From: Rhyacophila brunnea | Lineage: Eukaryota > Arthropoda > Insecta > Trichoptera > Rhyacophilidae | Direction: 5' to 3' | Assembly (NCBI GenBank): GCA_022495005.1 | Contig: JAGYXB010000279.1 | Span: 186,001-250,000 of the forward strand | Length of the DNA stretch: 64,000 nucleotides | Shown here: piece after piece, positions 1-10,912 of the stretch | Layout of the letters: the number at the start of each line of letters is the position of its first letter | Position numbering within the stretch: position 1 is the stretch's first letter | Notes under the pieces: model-generated | What the model saw: only the letters and a program-made list of their open reading frames with translations | Databases searched by the model: none | What the model was told of the DNA's origin: nothing | Position numbers and translations under genes: made by a program

Positions 1-1514
1 ATGTTGCGGTTCGTTAGATTGAGGTATTTATGTGTGAATGTATATTTTAAAGTTTTTCTCAAAATTAAAAATTAACGAAGTTATGTCATGCCGGGCGTGC
101 AAGGGTTAAAAATAAAATTTATGACATCCCTAAATTTCTTTCAATTTTCTTTTTGTGTCGATACATCCGTGTCTAAATGCATTGTCTAAACACTCCAAAT
201 AATTGCATACTTACATAAAAAAAGTAACTACAGCTGCAAGCTACAAAAGAATAGTGCCTTTGCTGACATTGTTTGAAAACCTTTTGTACTTAAATAACTT
301 AAATTCAATAAAAAATAAAGATGGCACCTACATATTTGTATAATAATTTCTAAAGTATGAAATATCTCAGTACAGTCTCGCTTTTACCTTTGACTGGTAT
401 GCATTGCGAATTTACTTACCTACTAATTTATTACTTATATTTTATTGTGAGTGATAAAACTTATTTATTTTCATCGCCATCTAATCGCCGTGTTAATTTT
501 ATACCCACGTCTATTTTGGCGGGCAAAATTTTCGGTGGTAAAATTAATATGATAAAGTTTGGTAATTTAAATCGTACATTAGTACTTATTAGTGATAATC
601 GCTTGTTTTTTAAAACATTTTGTATTATTTAAATTTGTTCTCTTTAAATTTGGTTAAACATCTCAGCAGGCGATACCTTTCTATATATTACATATAAGTA
701 TATTTTTTGTCGTTGGTATCCAAACTGATTTAACATATAATGCTGTTGACCAGTGGCCACAAGCAGAATTTTTTCGTTTTGAAAATGATAAATATGAGTG
801 GATATTTATACATTTTATGAAGGTTTAATTAAGTAGTAGGTACTTCGTGTAAATCTGCTAAAAAATTAAGAATTCACTCCGATAAGCATTTAAGATCGAC
901 AATACAGTTGAAACAGGGTTTTCTGATTCAATGTCATTTCGACAATTGACTCGACGTGTTAAAAATATTTATGACGTGTCGTAAGCCCTTATTTTTACAA
1001 TGAGTAATAAATAAATGCACCATTATGCCATTTTCCTACAAAAATGTTTTTGGTATGAAACTATTGAATAGCCTACCGTAATTAGTTTATTTTTAAGGGA
1101 CGTTTCTATTGTGTTATTACATACGTTGTAACTTGCTACTCTAAAAATAATAGAAATAATAGATACCTACTATGTAGAGAACTTTTAGTTAATTTTTGTT
1201 TGTAAATTTGTTTTAAAAAAAAAAGAATAGCCTCCAATAAAATTTTATTACTATCATAATAATAAATTATTGTTCTGTATTATCATTATTCATCACCGTG
1301 GCAATAATAATGACTATAATGAGACTAGGTAAGGACAAACATCACAAATTGAATCGTTTAGTTTAAAATACACTCACAAATTAGGTAGGTACGTGTTCAG
1401 TGCGGACAACAAATAATTTTAGATGGTAGTCATAGATTAAATAAATACGGTGGTAAGTTCTTTAATCTGAGGTGGTAAGTGTGCGTATATTACAATAATG
1501 GTAACCAAAGCATC
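1..1514. other. AT-rich stretch without a recognisable gene
   Basis: The sequence is rich in A/T runs and short lepidopteran/aphid-like words such as gtaggtacc. The longest open frame (357-632, 91 codons) starts with an ordinary ATG but has no recognisable motif, no evident splice sites and A/T-driven composition. I see no terminal repeats, no tRNA-like boxes and no transposase or LINE motifs. Confidence 0.6.
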
Positions 1515-1530
1515 ATCATTGTAACATATA

Positions 1531-1646
1531 GGTCATGGTCTCCACAATGAGGGGCTGAGAGGGCTCTAGCCTGGGAGCCCGTGCTCAGGAGGAGCCCGGC
1601 GAGGCGAATCGACCAGATAAGTGAGATAAACACACATCACAAATTT
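1531..1646 (-). repeat. Dispersed GC-rich repeat, copy 1 (SINE-B 3' body?)
   Basis: Read on the minus strand this aligns with 19101-19204 on the plus strand. Shared blocks are tgtgtgtttatctca, cgccgggc/ccgggccc, ggctagag and the end ggaccatga/gggccatga. The end of the SINE-B copy at 10240-10410 carries similar words (gtgtgtttatctgatc, gcctcatggtc), so this is probably the 3' body of the same SINE lineage without its tRNA-like head. No coding potential is visible. Confidence 0.5.
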
Positions 1647-2059
1647 GCTTTAATAGTAAAAAAAAGATTTTTCTTACAATACTATTATTTATAGTTATGT
1701 GGTTATACGAAACAATTCTTAATTGTTTATCAATACTCGACATCTCCATAATTCGTATGGATGTTTTAAAATATACAATAAAACACTAAATATACAGATT
1801 ATTGTTACCCCGTACATACTGCCTTTATTCTTAGCGATAAGAAGGGGGCCCCACCAAAGATCCTATCCTGGGGGCCAGCTTCACGATGTGGGACCTATGG
1901 TATAGGTATATACATACACTACAATATTAGTCCTTATAATGTTGAATATAGGTAGGTACCTACTGATTAATGACAATTTTATATTATTCTATAGGAATCG
2001 TGTTTAGCAACTCGAGTTGCACCTTCCGTCATGTTTTATCTTATATAATTAATGATACT

Positions 2060-2432
2060 TCTTCTTCTACCCTGTCATGTCCTAATATTGGGGCATAGGG
2101 CAAGCATTGGCGCCACTTCCCTCGGTCCATCGCCATGCGCCTCCCGCCATGTCAGACCTGCAGCAAATAGGTCGCTTTTTTAGCACCGCTGCAGGGTGAG
2201 GGAGAGGCGGCCACGGCGATGGAACCCTTGAGGCTGTGCCACAAGGGTACGAAGTGCCGCACTCTTTGGCGGCATCCGGAATACGTGTCCCAGCCACGTA
2301 AATCGTCTCTTCGTGATAACTTTAATCACCGAAGGCTGCTGTGCTCACGAACTCAGGTATTTGTAACGCGGTCGTACCAATGTACCCCTAAGATTCGGCG
2401 GAGACATCGATTCTCAAAGCTCAAAAGCCGAT
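2060..2432 (-). pseudogene. Non-LTR retrotransposon tail (LINE family L-c), broken
   Basis: On the minus strand this encodes the C-terminal end of a reverse-transcriptase polyprotein in pieces. It reads SFENRCLRRILG-like, then HWYDRVTN, then KRRFTWLGHVFRMP, followed by a basic tail. The order 'DRVTN ... RR..WLGHV.RM' is typical of the region after the RT domain in RTE-like and related LINEs. The reading frame changes several times, so it is not functional. The same family occurs on the plus strand at 59150-59540, where the blocks recur in the same order (FENRCLRHVLG, YDRVTN, cacgtcttaggggtacatt). The 5' part is missing, as expected for 5'-truncated LINE copies. Confidence 0.7.
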
Positions 2433-4012
2433 AATTAATGATACACCATTGGTAATTTAAAATGCTATAATTACGTAGTTTGGTGATGATGGCTTGAAGC
2501 TTTTCTTAGAAGTAGGTATGGCCTAATGGCCCTTATGGTGGAGAAGGTCCAAAAGAAATCTTTGAGGATCCTTTGTTTGAAGCTGTGTGGATGCCATCCA
2601 TGGCTTTATCTGATTGATTTATCTTAAGAACGCTTACACACTGTGTTCAACCAAATCGCTTCGGATATTGGTATATTCCTCCTGCGTGAGAACGAGTTTA
2701 TGTGAACGATTTATAAATTCTTAGTTTGATAACTTCTTAAATAATTAAATGGCGTAGTTAGCTCTATCGGTATACTGATATGTACTGTATAAATTTTGTA
2801 TTTACTCGTCTCTGTATAGGTACTTACTATTTTTTCTAATAATTGCTGCATCTATTTCTTTATTTTTAAACAGTATTTTAATACTATTTCTTTAATTTTT
2901 TTTTAAATATTCTGTGCTCGTCTTGAATCTATAATCTGTAAAATTTGTTATATGTAAATTAATTTTTAATTTGAATCTTTATGGTAGGTATGTAGATATG
3001 TTGTTTTTTAAGTTTAATTAATTAACAAACTGAACTATCCCAAATGAGACAGTAATATAAGTTATAAGCAGTGACGAGTGGTGGTAGAAGTAACATGCCT
3101 GCTGATTATGGGTGGTAGATAAAGTAAGAGTAAAGAATAATACAATTCTTGACGGTATACTTTGTTGAGACGAGGTTCTTTCGCCTGCGGCGCTGACAAT
3201 CCTTGCCCACTTGCTCAATATACATCCGCGTAAGAAGTTCAAAGTTTATTGTTGCATTTATACATCCAACGTACGTACGTATGTAAAGAAAAAAATTAAG
3301 CATACCGTTTTTTCGGAAAATTATAGAGCGTTCCTGTTCGTGAAATTTTCCATTTCGAGCACTGCCTATAAACATAATATAATAAAAGTAGACTTACCCA
3401 TTAACTTATTTTATCAGCTATCGGATTGCAAAACCTTTTTATCAATATGGTTTGAAAACTCCGAACAGCAATATTATTCTGACACTTGACATTATGTCAA
3501 CTCGAAAAATATTGCCGACTGCTTTTGTTTTGAAAATATCATGTAGAATTGACATGGAATTTGAAAACACTGATCGAAAGCTCGAATGTTGATTGGCTGG
3601 ACCATGGGTGAGCTCTGATTGGTCATTGAAATGGCCTTGTATCATGCGACTTCGTGTGTGACCGTGCCGCCATCTATTCTGAAAACTGAGTATTTCTGAT
3701 GCATGGATGGTCACGTTCGCTGTATGGAACTTTCACCCCCCTGGTATTTTCTCGAGTCGATCCGATTATCGACCCGTATTGGGTTTCGCGACGCATCGCT
3801 GCCAACCAAAAAATCCAATAGATCGCAGGCGTCCAACATAACGCCTGCGTGTTTCAACTGCGTTTGGTTTTGCCAGTGGTGTTAAGAACGTATTTATAAT
3901 AGCTGACGTTATAAACGTTATACGATAAATATCGTTACAGTGTGAGTGTCCTACACAAATGAAACACGCATTATGAATATGCAATAGTGTGTGTAATACA
4001 CCAATATAAATA
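2433..4012. other. Non-coding stretch with one GC-richer patch (3570-3890)
   Basis: Most of this is AT-rich with no recognisable gene. The patch at 3570-3890 differs: it is richer in G/C, contains CpG-bearing words (cgagtcgatccg, ttcgcgacgc) and has two inverted CCAAT-type words (ttgattggctgg and ctgattggtc) about 30 bases apart. It could be an old promoter-like or unique conserved segment. No coding frame, TATA-plus-initiator pair or splice structure supports a specific call. Confidence 0.4.
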
Positions 4013-4397
4013 ATCGTCGGTGTTTTGTAAAAAGGGCGAATTAACCAAAATGCTACTTTACAGGAGGAGGGTTTTTCACTTTTAACATTTATTTGTTTTT
4101 ACCTGTAGATGATTATAAACATCTAACAAGTTTATAATAAAGCTTAGAGAGAATACTGTCATTATAATAGGTATTATTATATAATATTTTAAAATGCTTA
4201 ATATGTCACATTTGCTTTTTATTTCGTAATTTTAATTAATTCAATTTTAGTCGATTCTCGTTTTTAAGTACTTTTCTATGGATATAAAAATTCGCCGTTT
4301 TTACACAACAAAGCTAGTGGGGTACACATTGTATTTTCATTAAAATCTCGATTTCGCCAAAATGGTTGATTCGCCCTTTTTACAAAACATCGACGAT
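4013..4397 (+). mobile_element. MITE, family T1, complete copy with about 35-bp terminal inverted repeats
   Basis: The left end ATCGTCGGTGTTTTGTAAAA and the reverse complement of the right end ATCGTCGATGTTTTGTAAAA match. The similarity runs on through 'agggcgaatyaacca', giving about 35 bp of inverted repeat around a 385-bp non-coding body. A second, truncated copy lies at 20721-20990 and shares the internal words tatttgtt, gatgattataaa, aagtttataataaagc and aatatgtcacatt. The target duplication is not clear, so the superfamily is undetermined. Confidence 0.8.
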
Positions 4398-5003
4398 CAC
4401 CTCACCACTGTTATATGACCGCTTTACGTGGAGTGTAACTCTGCTAATTTTTGTAATATTAATACTACTTCTACTAAATCGGTAGTAGAAATAATGTAGA
4501 CTATAAGCTATGTAAGTTTTACCAAAATTGGTTCAGTAATTTTTGAGTTCTAACAAAACAGACAGATAATAAAATAATATTTTGTGCTTAGATATCATTG
4601 AAAAAAATAGTCAAAACATTAATCAAAAGCCAAAATTCCATTTTGACATTTGTGAGAGTATTTATTTTTAAAGCTCCCTTAAAATATCTAGTCATTTCAG
4701 ATTCAGAGTTTTTGAATAGTCAGTAATAATATTATTACTTTATAAAAATATCCTACTCACAGAAACACTTCTCATCAGACGTCTTTTAAGAGTTCAGTCT
4801 ATTCATCAATCTTTTATTTATTTTTGTAGAGTACTTGTCAAAACGCTGGCATAGTAGTTTTATTTTACAGTAAGTTAATACTTATATAGTTCTTTTTTAA
4901 GGTTTCTTTTCAGTTTCGCGGACGTCGCCGATTTCACAAGGCGTAGGCGTCGCGGCGCCTATTAAAAACCGGCGAAGCTGAGCTTTTCTTCTGCCATGCA
5001 GGT
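4398..5003. other. No gene seen; short GC-rich patch near 4910-4985
   Basis: AT-rich sequence. The patch at about 4915-4980 (gcggacgtcgccgatttc, gcgtcgcggcgcc) is locally GC- and CpG-rich, but it is short and lies directly beside a SINE. No open frame or paired repeat explains it. Confidence 0.35.
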
Positions 5004-5013
5004 TGATAATATA

Positions 5014-5241
5014 TTTTTTTCCGACCATGTCCGATCCTGATAGGATCATATGGGCCTCCACTAGGTTTGTGTTGAAAGATTTTGTTTTTTACGAGAAATA
5101 GATGCCAGCCACTTGCTTAACCTATTAGGTCCATACCCTGACACACACAAATTGAAAAACAATATGTGTACTTGCTAGACCCAGGATTCGAACCTGGGAC
5201 CCACGGCTTTATAGTCCAACATTTAAGTCGCGCGGCCACCA
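5014..5241 (-). mobile_element. SINE-A, full-length copy with 10-bp target duplication
   Basis: This is a tRNA-derived SINE on the minus strand. Its head reads TGGTGGCCGCGCGACTTAAA (A-box region), then a pol III B-box ggttcgaatcctgggtc. The body contains 'caatttgtgtgtgtcaggg', 'gcaagtggctggcatc' and 'ggcccatatgatcctatc', and it ends in a T/A-rich tail after 'gacatggtcgg'. It is flanked by direct repeats tgataatata at 5004-5013 and 5242-5251, the mark of LINE-mediated retrotransposition. Other copies are at 5420-5625, 41050-41175, 45407-46076, 55808-56050 and probably 24221-24700. Confidence 0.88.
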
Positions 5242-5419
5242 TGATAATATAACAATAAATATATTGATCGTGATGATTACTCATATGGCCGCAAGTTGTC
5301 ACATTGTAAAAAAAGCACAAACATCTCGTACAAACTATAAAATCGGTAAAACTTTTTACGGTTGCTCGTAAGAATGTTTGTCTTAAATATGTTCAGATGA
5401 CAATAGTATACTTAGTACT

Positions 5420-5625
5420 TTTTTTTTTTTTTTTTTGACCATGTCCGATCCTAATAGGATCATATGGGCCTCTACAGAGTAGAGGTTTGTATTAACAGAT
5501 TTTGTTTTTACGAAAAATGGATGTCAGCCACTTGCTCAACCTATTAGGTCCATACCCTGACTCACACACAAATTGAAAAACAATATGTGTACTTGCCAGA
5601 CCGAGGATTCGCCACCGTGTCTGCA
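5420..5625 (-). mobile_element. SINE-A copy with internally deleted tRNA head
   Basis: The body and T-rich tail match SINE-A at 5014-5241. The head jumps from the B-box (ccgaggattcg) almost directly to the terminal ccaccgtg, so about 45 bases between the boxes are missing. The copy is flanked by direct repeats acttagtact at 5410-5419 and 5626-5635, so it arrived by retrotransposition. The deletion happened either before insertion or within the copy afterwards. Confidence 0.85.
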
Positions 5626-5635
5626 ACTTAGTACT

Positions 5636-6075
5636 ATAGTTACATGTAAATTGTACGTAAAACATTTCACCGTGGCACAGTTTGCCGTGAACTTTCTATC
5701 GGAAAAAGATGACCGTATACTATACCATCTCCAATTTTATTAGATTCAATATGAACATTAATTCAATTTCCATAGCTGATTTTGACAAAATTCATTAATT
5801 CAAGAATGAAAACCTAACCTAACCTAACAAATAATCTTGTGTATCGGCTATTTTCAAAATTTGTTTGCTGTCGTTTCCTGTAAAGTGTAAACCGAAAAGA
5901 ATCGTTTTTTTTTTATTTAGACGTGAATTTTATGTCAGTACTATACGACCCAAAGAGGTTGGACGGTCTTTAATATACGGCCATATATTTCTGATAGAAC
6001 ATGTCACGGTGAAGTGTGATACGGCGACCTGCATACGTATAAGTTTCCGGACACGTAGTACTATAGCAGATTAGC
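5636..6075. repeat. Imperfect inverted-repeat element with a CCTAA tract
   Basis: The block 5637-5775 (tttcaccgtggcacag, gaccgtatactata, gattcaatatgaac) recurs at 14555-14705. The far side (5940-6065) contains a diverged reverse complement of the same words: atacggccat, tgatagaacatgtcacggtgaa and tagtactatag. This suggests a TIR element of about 440 bp. Between them, 5811-5828 holds three CCTAA units in a row. The ends are not exact enough to fix the superfamily or target site. Confidence 0.5.
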
Positions 6076-6378
6076 AAATGCGCCGTAATAGACTGCACAT
6101 GAAATATTCAATATACGTTACTAATGAAAATATATTTTTTTAAATTTAATATTGCATATACATAAGTAAGGTTTAAGAAAGTTGGATTTTAATATAAAAA
6201 AAGCATAATTTGAAAAAGCTCAGAGATATACATATTAGAATGATAGAATTAAAATAATAAATAGTACAGAAAAAATAAATAAAAGACAGATTGATTAATA
6301 AACCCAATTTAATTTATATTTTATATAAGAAAAGATTAAATAGTTGAACAAAAATACATGAAAGTTAAAATGAAATAA

Positions 6379-6698
6379 TTACAAGATAAAAAGAACTTTT
6401 TATATACATTATATATAACTTATTATATAATATGTTGAATCATATCAACTTGACTTGACTAGCTTAAACGATCAAAAAAAAAAATTTGTACTTGATAGAA
6501 ATAATACTGATATGTCATTTTGACATGTCATATTAATTTCCATAGTAACACACGTATATATTATTAATTTAGTTGCTAGGACCCTAGACCCCTAGCAACA
6601 AATAATAGTGGATCGGATTACGGATTTCTTCCGAAATAACTTTTCATACAAAACAGAATTAACTAAAAATAAATTTAATTCTACTTAAAGATGGCTTG
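6379..6698 (+). mobile_element. M1 element, 3'-truncated copy
   Basis: It begins TTACAAGATAAAAAGAAC and continues with the M1 hallmark words 'cttgacttgactagcttaaa', 'catttccatagtaac', 'ttagttgctaggaccc', 'cagaattaactaaaaa' and 'cttaaagatggct'. It then stops about 160 bases short of the usual end. M1 is a non-coding element of about 450 bp with seven copies in this window. Confidence 0.8.
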
Positions 6699-7271
6699 TT
6701 TTATCAGTCACGAGGTAAGGCGTTCGGAAAGCAGGAGGCGGTTGGAACGCCTCGGGAGGCGATAAAAATAGGTTGTCTCACTGCACCAATGTCATGCCGA
6801 GTCTTTGTGTTCTGCGGATTGGCCACGATTTTATGGGTGAGTGTAGTTTCCAAAATCTCAAGTACGGCTATATTTAAGCTGTGGCACTGATTCGATTCGA
6901 CCAAATCGATTTTTTGTTATAATTATTGCTATTTATTTCAATATGCAACTGTCATTCTTTACACTGTTCATTGTTTACAAATATTTAGTTATATTGCATT
7001 CGAAGTATGTATGGGCAAGAATTAGTACTATCATTGAAGTTTACAGTTTCGTGTCATGGCCTGACTATAGTAGGCAATAGGAAAATCTACAGAGAGTCGA
7101 TAGTCGTAGATTTTGCAATACCGGTATTTCAAAACCTGTATCCCAGTATTTTTAATACCAAAATACTGCTTTTAAAAATCGGACAATACCAATGTATTCG
7201 GTATTGAAAATGACAACAAAATGTATTAATTAGCATCAAAGGTTTGACAGAACTATATTTTTTGTCTGGTT
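6699..7271. other. Non-coding gap between M1 and the RTE copy
   Basis: No gene is seen. Segment 7105-7210 contains self-complementary words (gcaataccggtattt, aataccaatgtattcggtattg) that may be the end of a small TIR element, but no partner end was found. Two overlapping short frames on opposite strands (6696-6890, 6704-6904) lie here and show no family motifs. Confidence 0.4.
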
Positions 7272-7284
7272 ACGCGATGTCTGA

Positions 7285-7886
7285 CGTGTGACCCATTATA
7301 AATATTTAGGTACATGGGTTAATGAGAAATGGGACCAGTCTCAGGAAATAAAAACTAGAATTTAGATTGCAAAAAATCGTAGATCGTAAAATAAGACGCC
7401 TCCTTAGCAATCGAGATCTTAACCTAGGTCTGAGACTGCGTATGGTACGTTGTTATGATCTCTTAATTCTTTTCTATGGTATGGAAGTATGGACGCTAAA
7501 CCAAGAGATGTCACGGAGACTTGAAGCTTTCGAGATGTGGCTGTATAAAAGCATTCTCAAAATTCCTTGGACTGACCGGGTGACAAATGTTGAAGTTCTC
7601 AATCAAATGGGGAAGGACCGAGAAGTTCTACATAGTATCAAAACCAAGAAACTATAGTACCTCGGCCACATTATGAGAGGACAAAAATACAGCATTCCCC
7701 AACTTGTCATTCAAGGAAAGATCAATGGGAAGCATAGCAGAGGATGGCGCCGCATTTTGTGGCTTAAGAACCTCCGTGATTGGTACGAGTGCAGCTCCAC
7801 TAAACTGTTCCGGGTAGCAGACGACAAAGATAAGATTGCCTTGATGGTGGCCGACCTCCGCTAGGGGATGGCACAATAAGAAGAAG
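7285..7886 (+). pseudogene. RTE-like non-LTR retrotransposon (RTE-A), 5'-truncated copy with 13-bp target duplication
   Basis: This encodes the C-terminal portion of a LINE reverse-transcriptase polyprotein. It starts with a YLGTWVNE segment (RT/connection) and, after an early stop and frame change, reads RLRMVRCYDLLILFYGMEVW, TLNQEMSRRLEAFEMWLY, KIPWTDRVTNVEVLNQMGKD and, after an in-frame stop at about 7655, YLGHIMRG ... WLKNLRDWY ... VADLR. The frame change and stop make it dead. The 3' end is a short aagaagaag tail. Direct repeats acgcgatgtctga at 7272-7284 and 7887-7899 bound it exactly. Related copies are at 29107-29500 (minus) and 21775-22375 (split by M1). Confidence 0.9.
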
Positions 7887-7899
7887 ACGCGATGTCTGA

Positions 7900-9435
7900 T
7901 TTACTTCCATTGCCCTTCGATGTCTTCGGTGACCAGTAATGACACGCGCAGATTTGCGAAATACATTTGAATTATAGGTCATTATTTTTACCTATTTCCC
8001 TAATTTTAAATTTATCCAAATATTTTTGTCAGTTGCTCGCGGGTTTTGGAAGTTATCAGTGTATTTTTAGATGTATCTAAAATAGCGGTTAAATACTGTT
8101 AGTTTGTATTATCATTAGTAACCTCAGGCCTCCCTAGTAGTAGCAAATATTTCATGATAAAATAATAAATATACATTATAATGGACTTGCTTGTACCTAA
8201 TTTTTTCAAAGCTTATAAAATAATGGAGAAATATATATTTTTGGACAAAAAAGTTATTTTACTTGTCTGATACTAACACCAGTGACTGGTGGAAAATGGA
8301 GAGCAAAACAAAAAGTTTCATTTATGTCAATTTTTTTCTATTTTCATACATTTTTATTTCATCGCTACAGTGTATTTAGACGTTTGCTTCCTTGCTTCTC
8401 TATTTACAAATTCAAAATTGAAGCAAGTCCCGGAAGCGTCAAAAGACGGCACACTGTAAAAAACAACAAATGGCTGGTTAATGAAGAACGCTTTGATAAT
8501 GAGTGTTTTTGCAACGACGCTAGAGAGAAAACAAAGCTAATCATTTTATTTTATATTATAAAAGTCAAAGCGTCGTAAATGGACGTCATTTTAATAAAGT
8601 ATTGGCACCCAATTAAAAGACAGCTAGTGCTGTGTATTTAATTGTGAAATTTTATATTATAATATAGCAATAAACTTTCACAATTATTTTCTGTTCACAA
8701 CAGACAATATGCAATATTATAAGCAATAATATTGCAATTAGGACCAATTAGTTATAATGATTAAATTGTATCTAAATTCTTGTTAATTATTAGAAAAATT
8801 TTACTGACTAGAATATTTCGTGGAGTTTTTGCCAAAAGTTGGTAAGTTTCGAAATCATATTATGGAGTAATAAATGGCAATTGAAGTTTGACATATCGTC
8901 TAAAATCTCGTTGTGTTGTGCATGTTCTATAATATCGGATGGCCTTGATTTTTCTTCTAGCATACTTCTACTATACATATTTATGTATAGACATATAATC
9001 TGTTGTTAACTCTAAATACCTAAATTATCAATTTACTAAGTTTTCGCAGCAACCCCACGGTTTATTTTCTCGATAATTCGAGATTGATTTTCTGATTTCT
9101 TGAGAACCTCGAGAATTCTCATGAATAAATTCCGTTCAGAAAGTCAAGGGCTAATTTGGTGCCGAGAAATATTTTTCAGGCAACTTATTCTAGTGAAAAT
9201 TTCGGAAAATATTTTTCTCCAAATTCGGGATTGGCCTCTTCTGATTATTTCTAGAGGTTTCTCGAGACGAGATTTCTTGATCAAAACCTCTACTGTCACA
9301 TATAAGATGTAGGAATATGCCTAATGTAAAATGACAGAAAAATAATACATACATACGTAATACGTATAATTATATTCCTTTTAACACCACAATAATATGT
9401 CAATAAAACAATAAACTGTAATGTATTTAGTAATA
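7900..9435. other. AT-rich stretch; hairpin and TTCTCGAGA-type words only
   Basis: No gene is supported. Two local structures stand out: the inverted repeat at 8365-8459, listed separately, and the segment 9045-9300. The latter is peppered with variants of a palindromic word (ctcgataattcgaga, ttgagaacctcgagaattctc, gaggtttctcgagacgag) that could be remnants of a TIR element. Confidence 0.4.
8365..8459. repeat. Short inverted-repeat (hairpin) element
   Basis: The left arm 'tacagtgtatttagacg...gcttccttgcttc' pairs with the right arm 'gaagcaagtcccggaagcgtc...ggcacactgta' with small bulges. Its outer word TACAGTGTG resembles the TA-flanked termini of Tc1/mariner-type MITEs, so this may be a minimal foldback of that group. 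No second copy was noticed. Confidence 0.4.
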
Positions 9436-9572
9436 GAATAGAAACAATCACAAACACCCAGGGTTTGAGAAAATTACATAATTTTATATTGTGACCTCAC
9501 AGAGAATCGAACTCGCCCTCCCCCCCTGGACGAAAAGCCAGCGCCTTACGCACAGGACTACAAGGGCTGCTT
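9436..9572 (-). mobile_element. SINE-B copy (tRNA-derived)
   Basis: Read on the minus strand, a tRNA-like head (gtcctgtgcgtaaggcgct) is followed by a B-box-like 'gagttcgattctc', then 'tgtgaggtcacaatataaaa', 'attttctcaaaccctgggtg' and 'tttgtgattg'. The order matches the copies at 10240-10410, 28085-28205 and 57099-57235. The stretch of C at 9519-9526 is a local expansion or degeneration of the arm. Confidence 0.75.
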
Positions 9573-10239
9573 AAATTGACTAGGTTACCTAAAGTCCTCA
9601 TATAAAGTTGGTACCTAATCTCACCATCATTGTTTTTATCACTGCCGAGGAAAATTTCTTTTTATATATATTAAAGTATTATTTCTACATGTTAATAATT
9701 GTATTAGAATAATCTAAATGGCCAGGTCATCTAAAACCTTCCAATAAATCTTTTACCTGGTATGCAAAAATGTATAATATAAAATGCGGGTATATTTAAA
9801 TTATTAAATATTTTTACGGTGAGTGAAGTGAGGAAAATGTCTTACGTATCCCTGGAGCTTAAAGTGTTAATTCCAGTACGAATGGATTAGTGCAAACCTG
9901 GTCTTAACAGAATTACTGCTGACCTTTTAATTATCACATTTAGATAACATGTTAATTATATATAATGGCCAACTACTCCAAACAAATATTTTTTATAGCG
10001 TTTTTATAGTTTATAGCGTCATGGAAGACGACCGTGCACAAATTGCGGCTGCATATATATGACGAGAGGAGATGGGTAGGTAACTTAGATAATTGCTCAA
10101 AGTTGAGATCTCTAGGCTTTTGTAAGATACCACGTTTCATACATAGTCACGCAAGATCACATGTCGAACAAGTGGTATTTGTCTATTTTTAATTATATAT
10201 TTGTAAACTTATATACAAATTATTTTTCACACTACAACA

Positions 10240-10410
10240 GACCATGAGGCTCAATGATATTAATGTGTAGGAGAAGCGAAGATCAGATAAACACACAAAC
10301 TTTGAGAAAACTATATAATATTTTTTTTATTGTGACCTCACCGAGATCGAACCCGAAGCCTTCGGGTGAGAGCCCAGTGCCTTACGCACTGGACTACGAG
10401 GACCGTCAAT
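10240..10410 (-). mobile_element. SINE-B copy with long 3' body
   Basis: The minus strand reads ggtcctcgtagtccagtgcg (A-box region), taaggcactgggctctcacc, the B-box gggttcgatctcggtgagg, then tcacaataaaa, gttttctcaaagtttgtgtg and a body 'tttatctgatcttcgcttctc' ending at 'gcctcatggtc'. The head is a plausible type-1 pol III promoter. This copy links the short SINE-B copies to the GC-rich repeat at 1531-1646 and 19101-19204. Confidence 0.78.
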
Positions 10411-10479
10411 AATACAGGTTTACTTCCACGGGTCCTAAGTGCAGTCAATGAATGCAGCAGGGAACTAAGAAATAATTGG

Positions 10480-10775
10480 AACTGAAATACCTAACGGGTG
10501 TGGAGTAACAGGCAACCGATGTGACGGTTACTTAAACACGTGTAAAGAATACGCATGTTCTTCGTTCTGACAGCTGCTCTCGGTTTTTGCACTGACGCTC
10601 ATTAAAAATTGGTGTATTTGAAGGTTGCAATACACACTATTACACGTCTATAATCTGTAGTTCATTTTCATAGGATACTCACACATTCAAAACATTGCGT
10701 CAAAATGTAGTGTATTGGGGGAATAGCATATTGGAATTCTATTTATTAATCTGTTCTGTGGAATGCAGTCATCAT
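10480..10775 (+). repeat. R-family repeat, uninterrupted copy
   Basis: This shares a long run of similarity with 35288-36130: 'gaaatacctaacggg', 'ggcaaccgat', 'acttaaacacgtg', 'gacgctcatt', then 'acacactattacacg', 'ttcattttcatagga', 'ctcacacattcaaaac', 'gtcaaaatgtagtgta' and 'tattaatctgttctgtgg'. Here the two halves are continuous. At 35.4-36.0 kb they are separated by a LINE fragment, so this copy shows the empty-site arrangement. The left half also occurs on the minus strand at 15040-15177. The element is non-coding. Confidence 0.75.
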
Positions 10776-10912
10776 CATGCTCCTGAAGATTGGCATCGTT
10801 CACAACCGTGGTATATAAGTACTTAATTAGAATCATAATTGTTCATCCGAAGCTATAAATTTGTAAAATTCTAAATTATACATTAATATTGTTCAATCAT
10901 AATCAAGTTATC

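Noticed and set aside
357..632. Open frame of 91 codons with a hydrophobic start
   Set aside because: A/T-driven composition, no recognised domain, no splice or promoter support; similar frames are expected by chance in such DNA.
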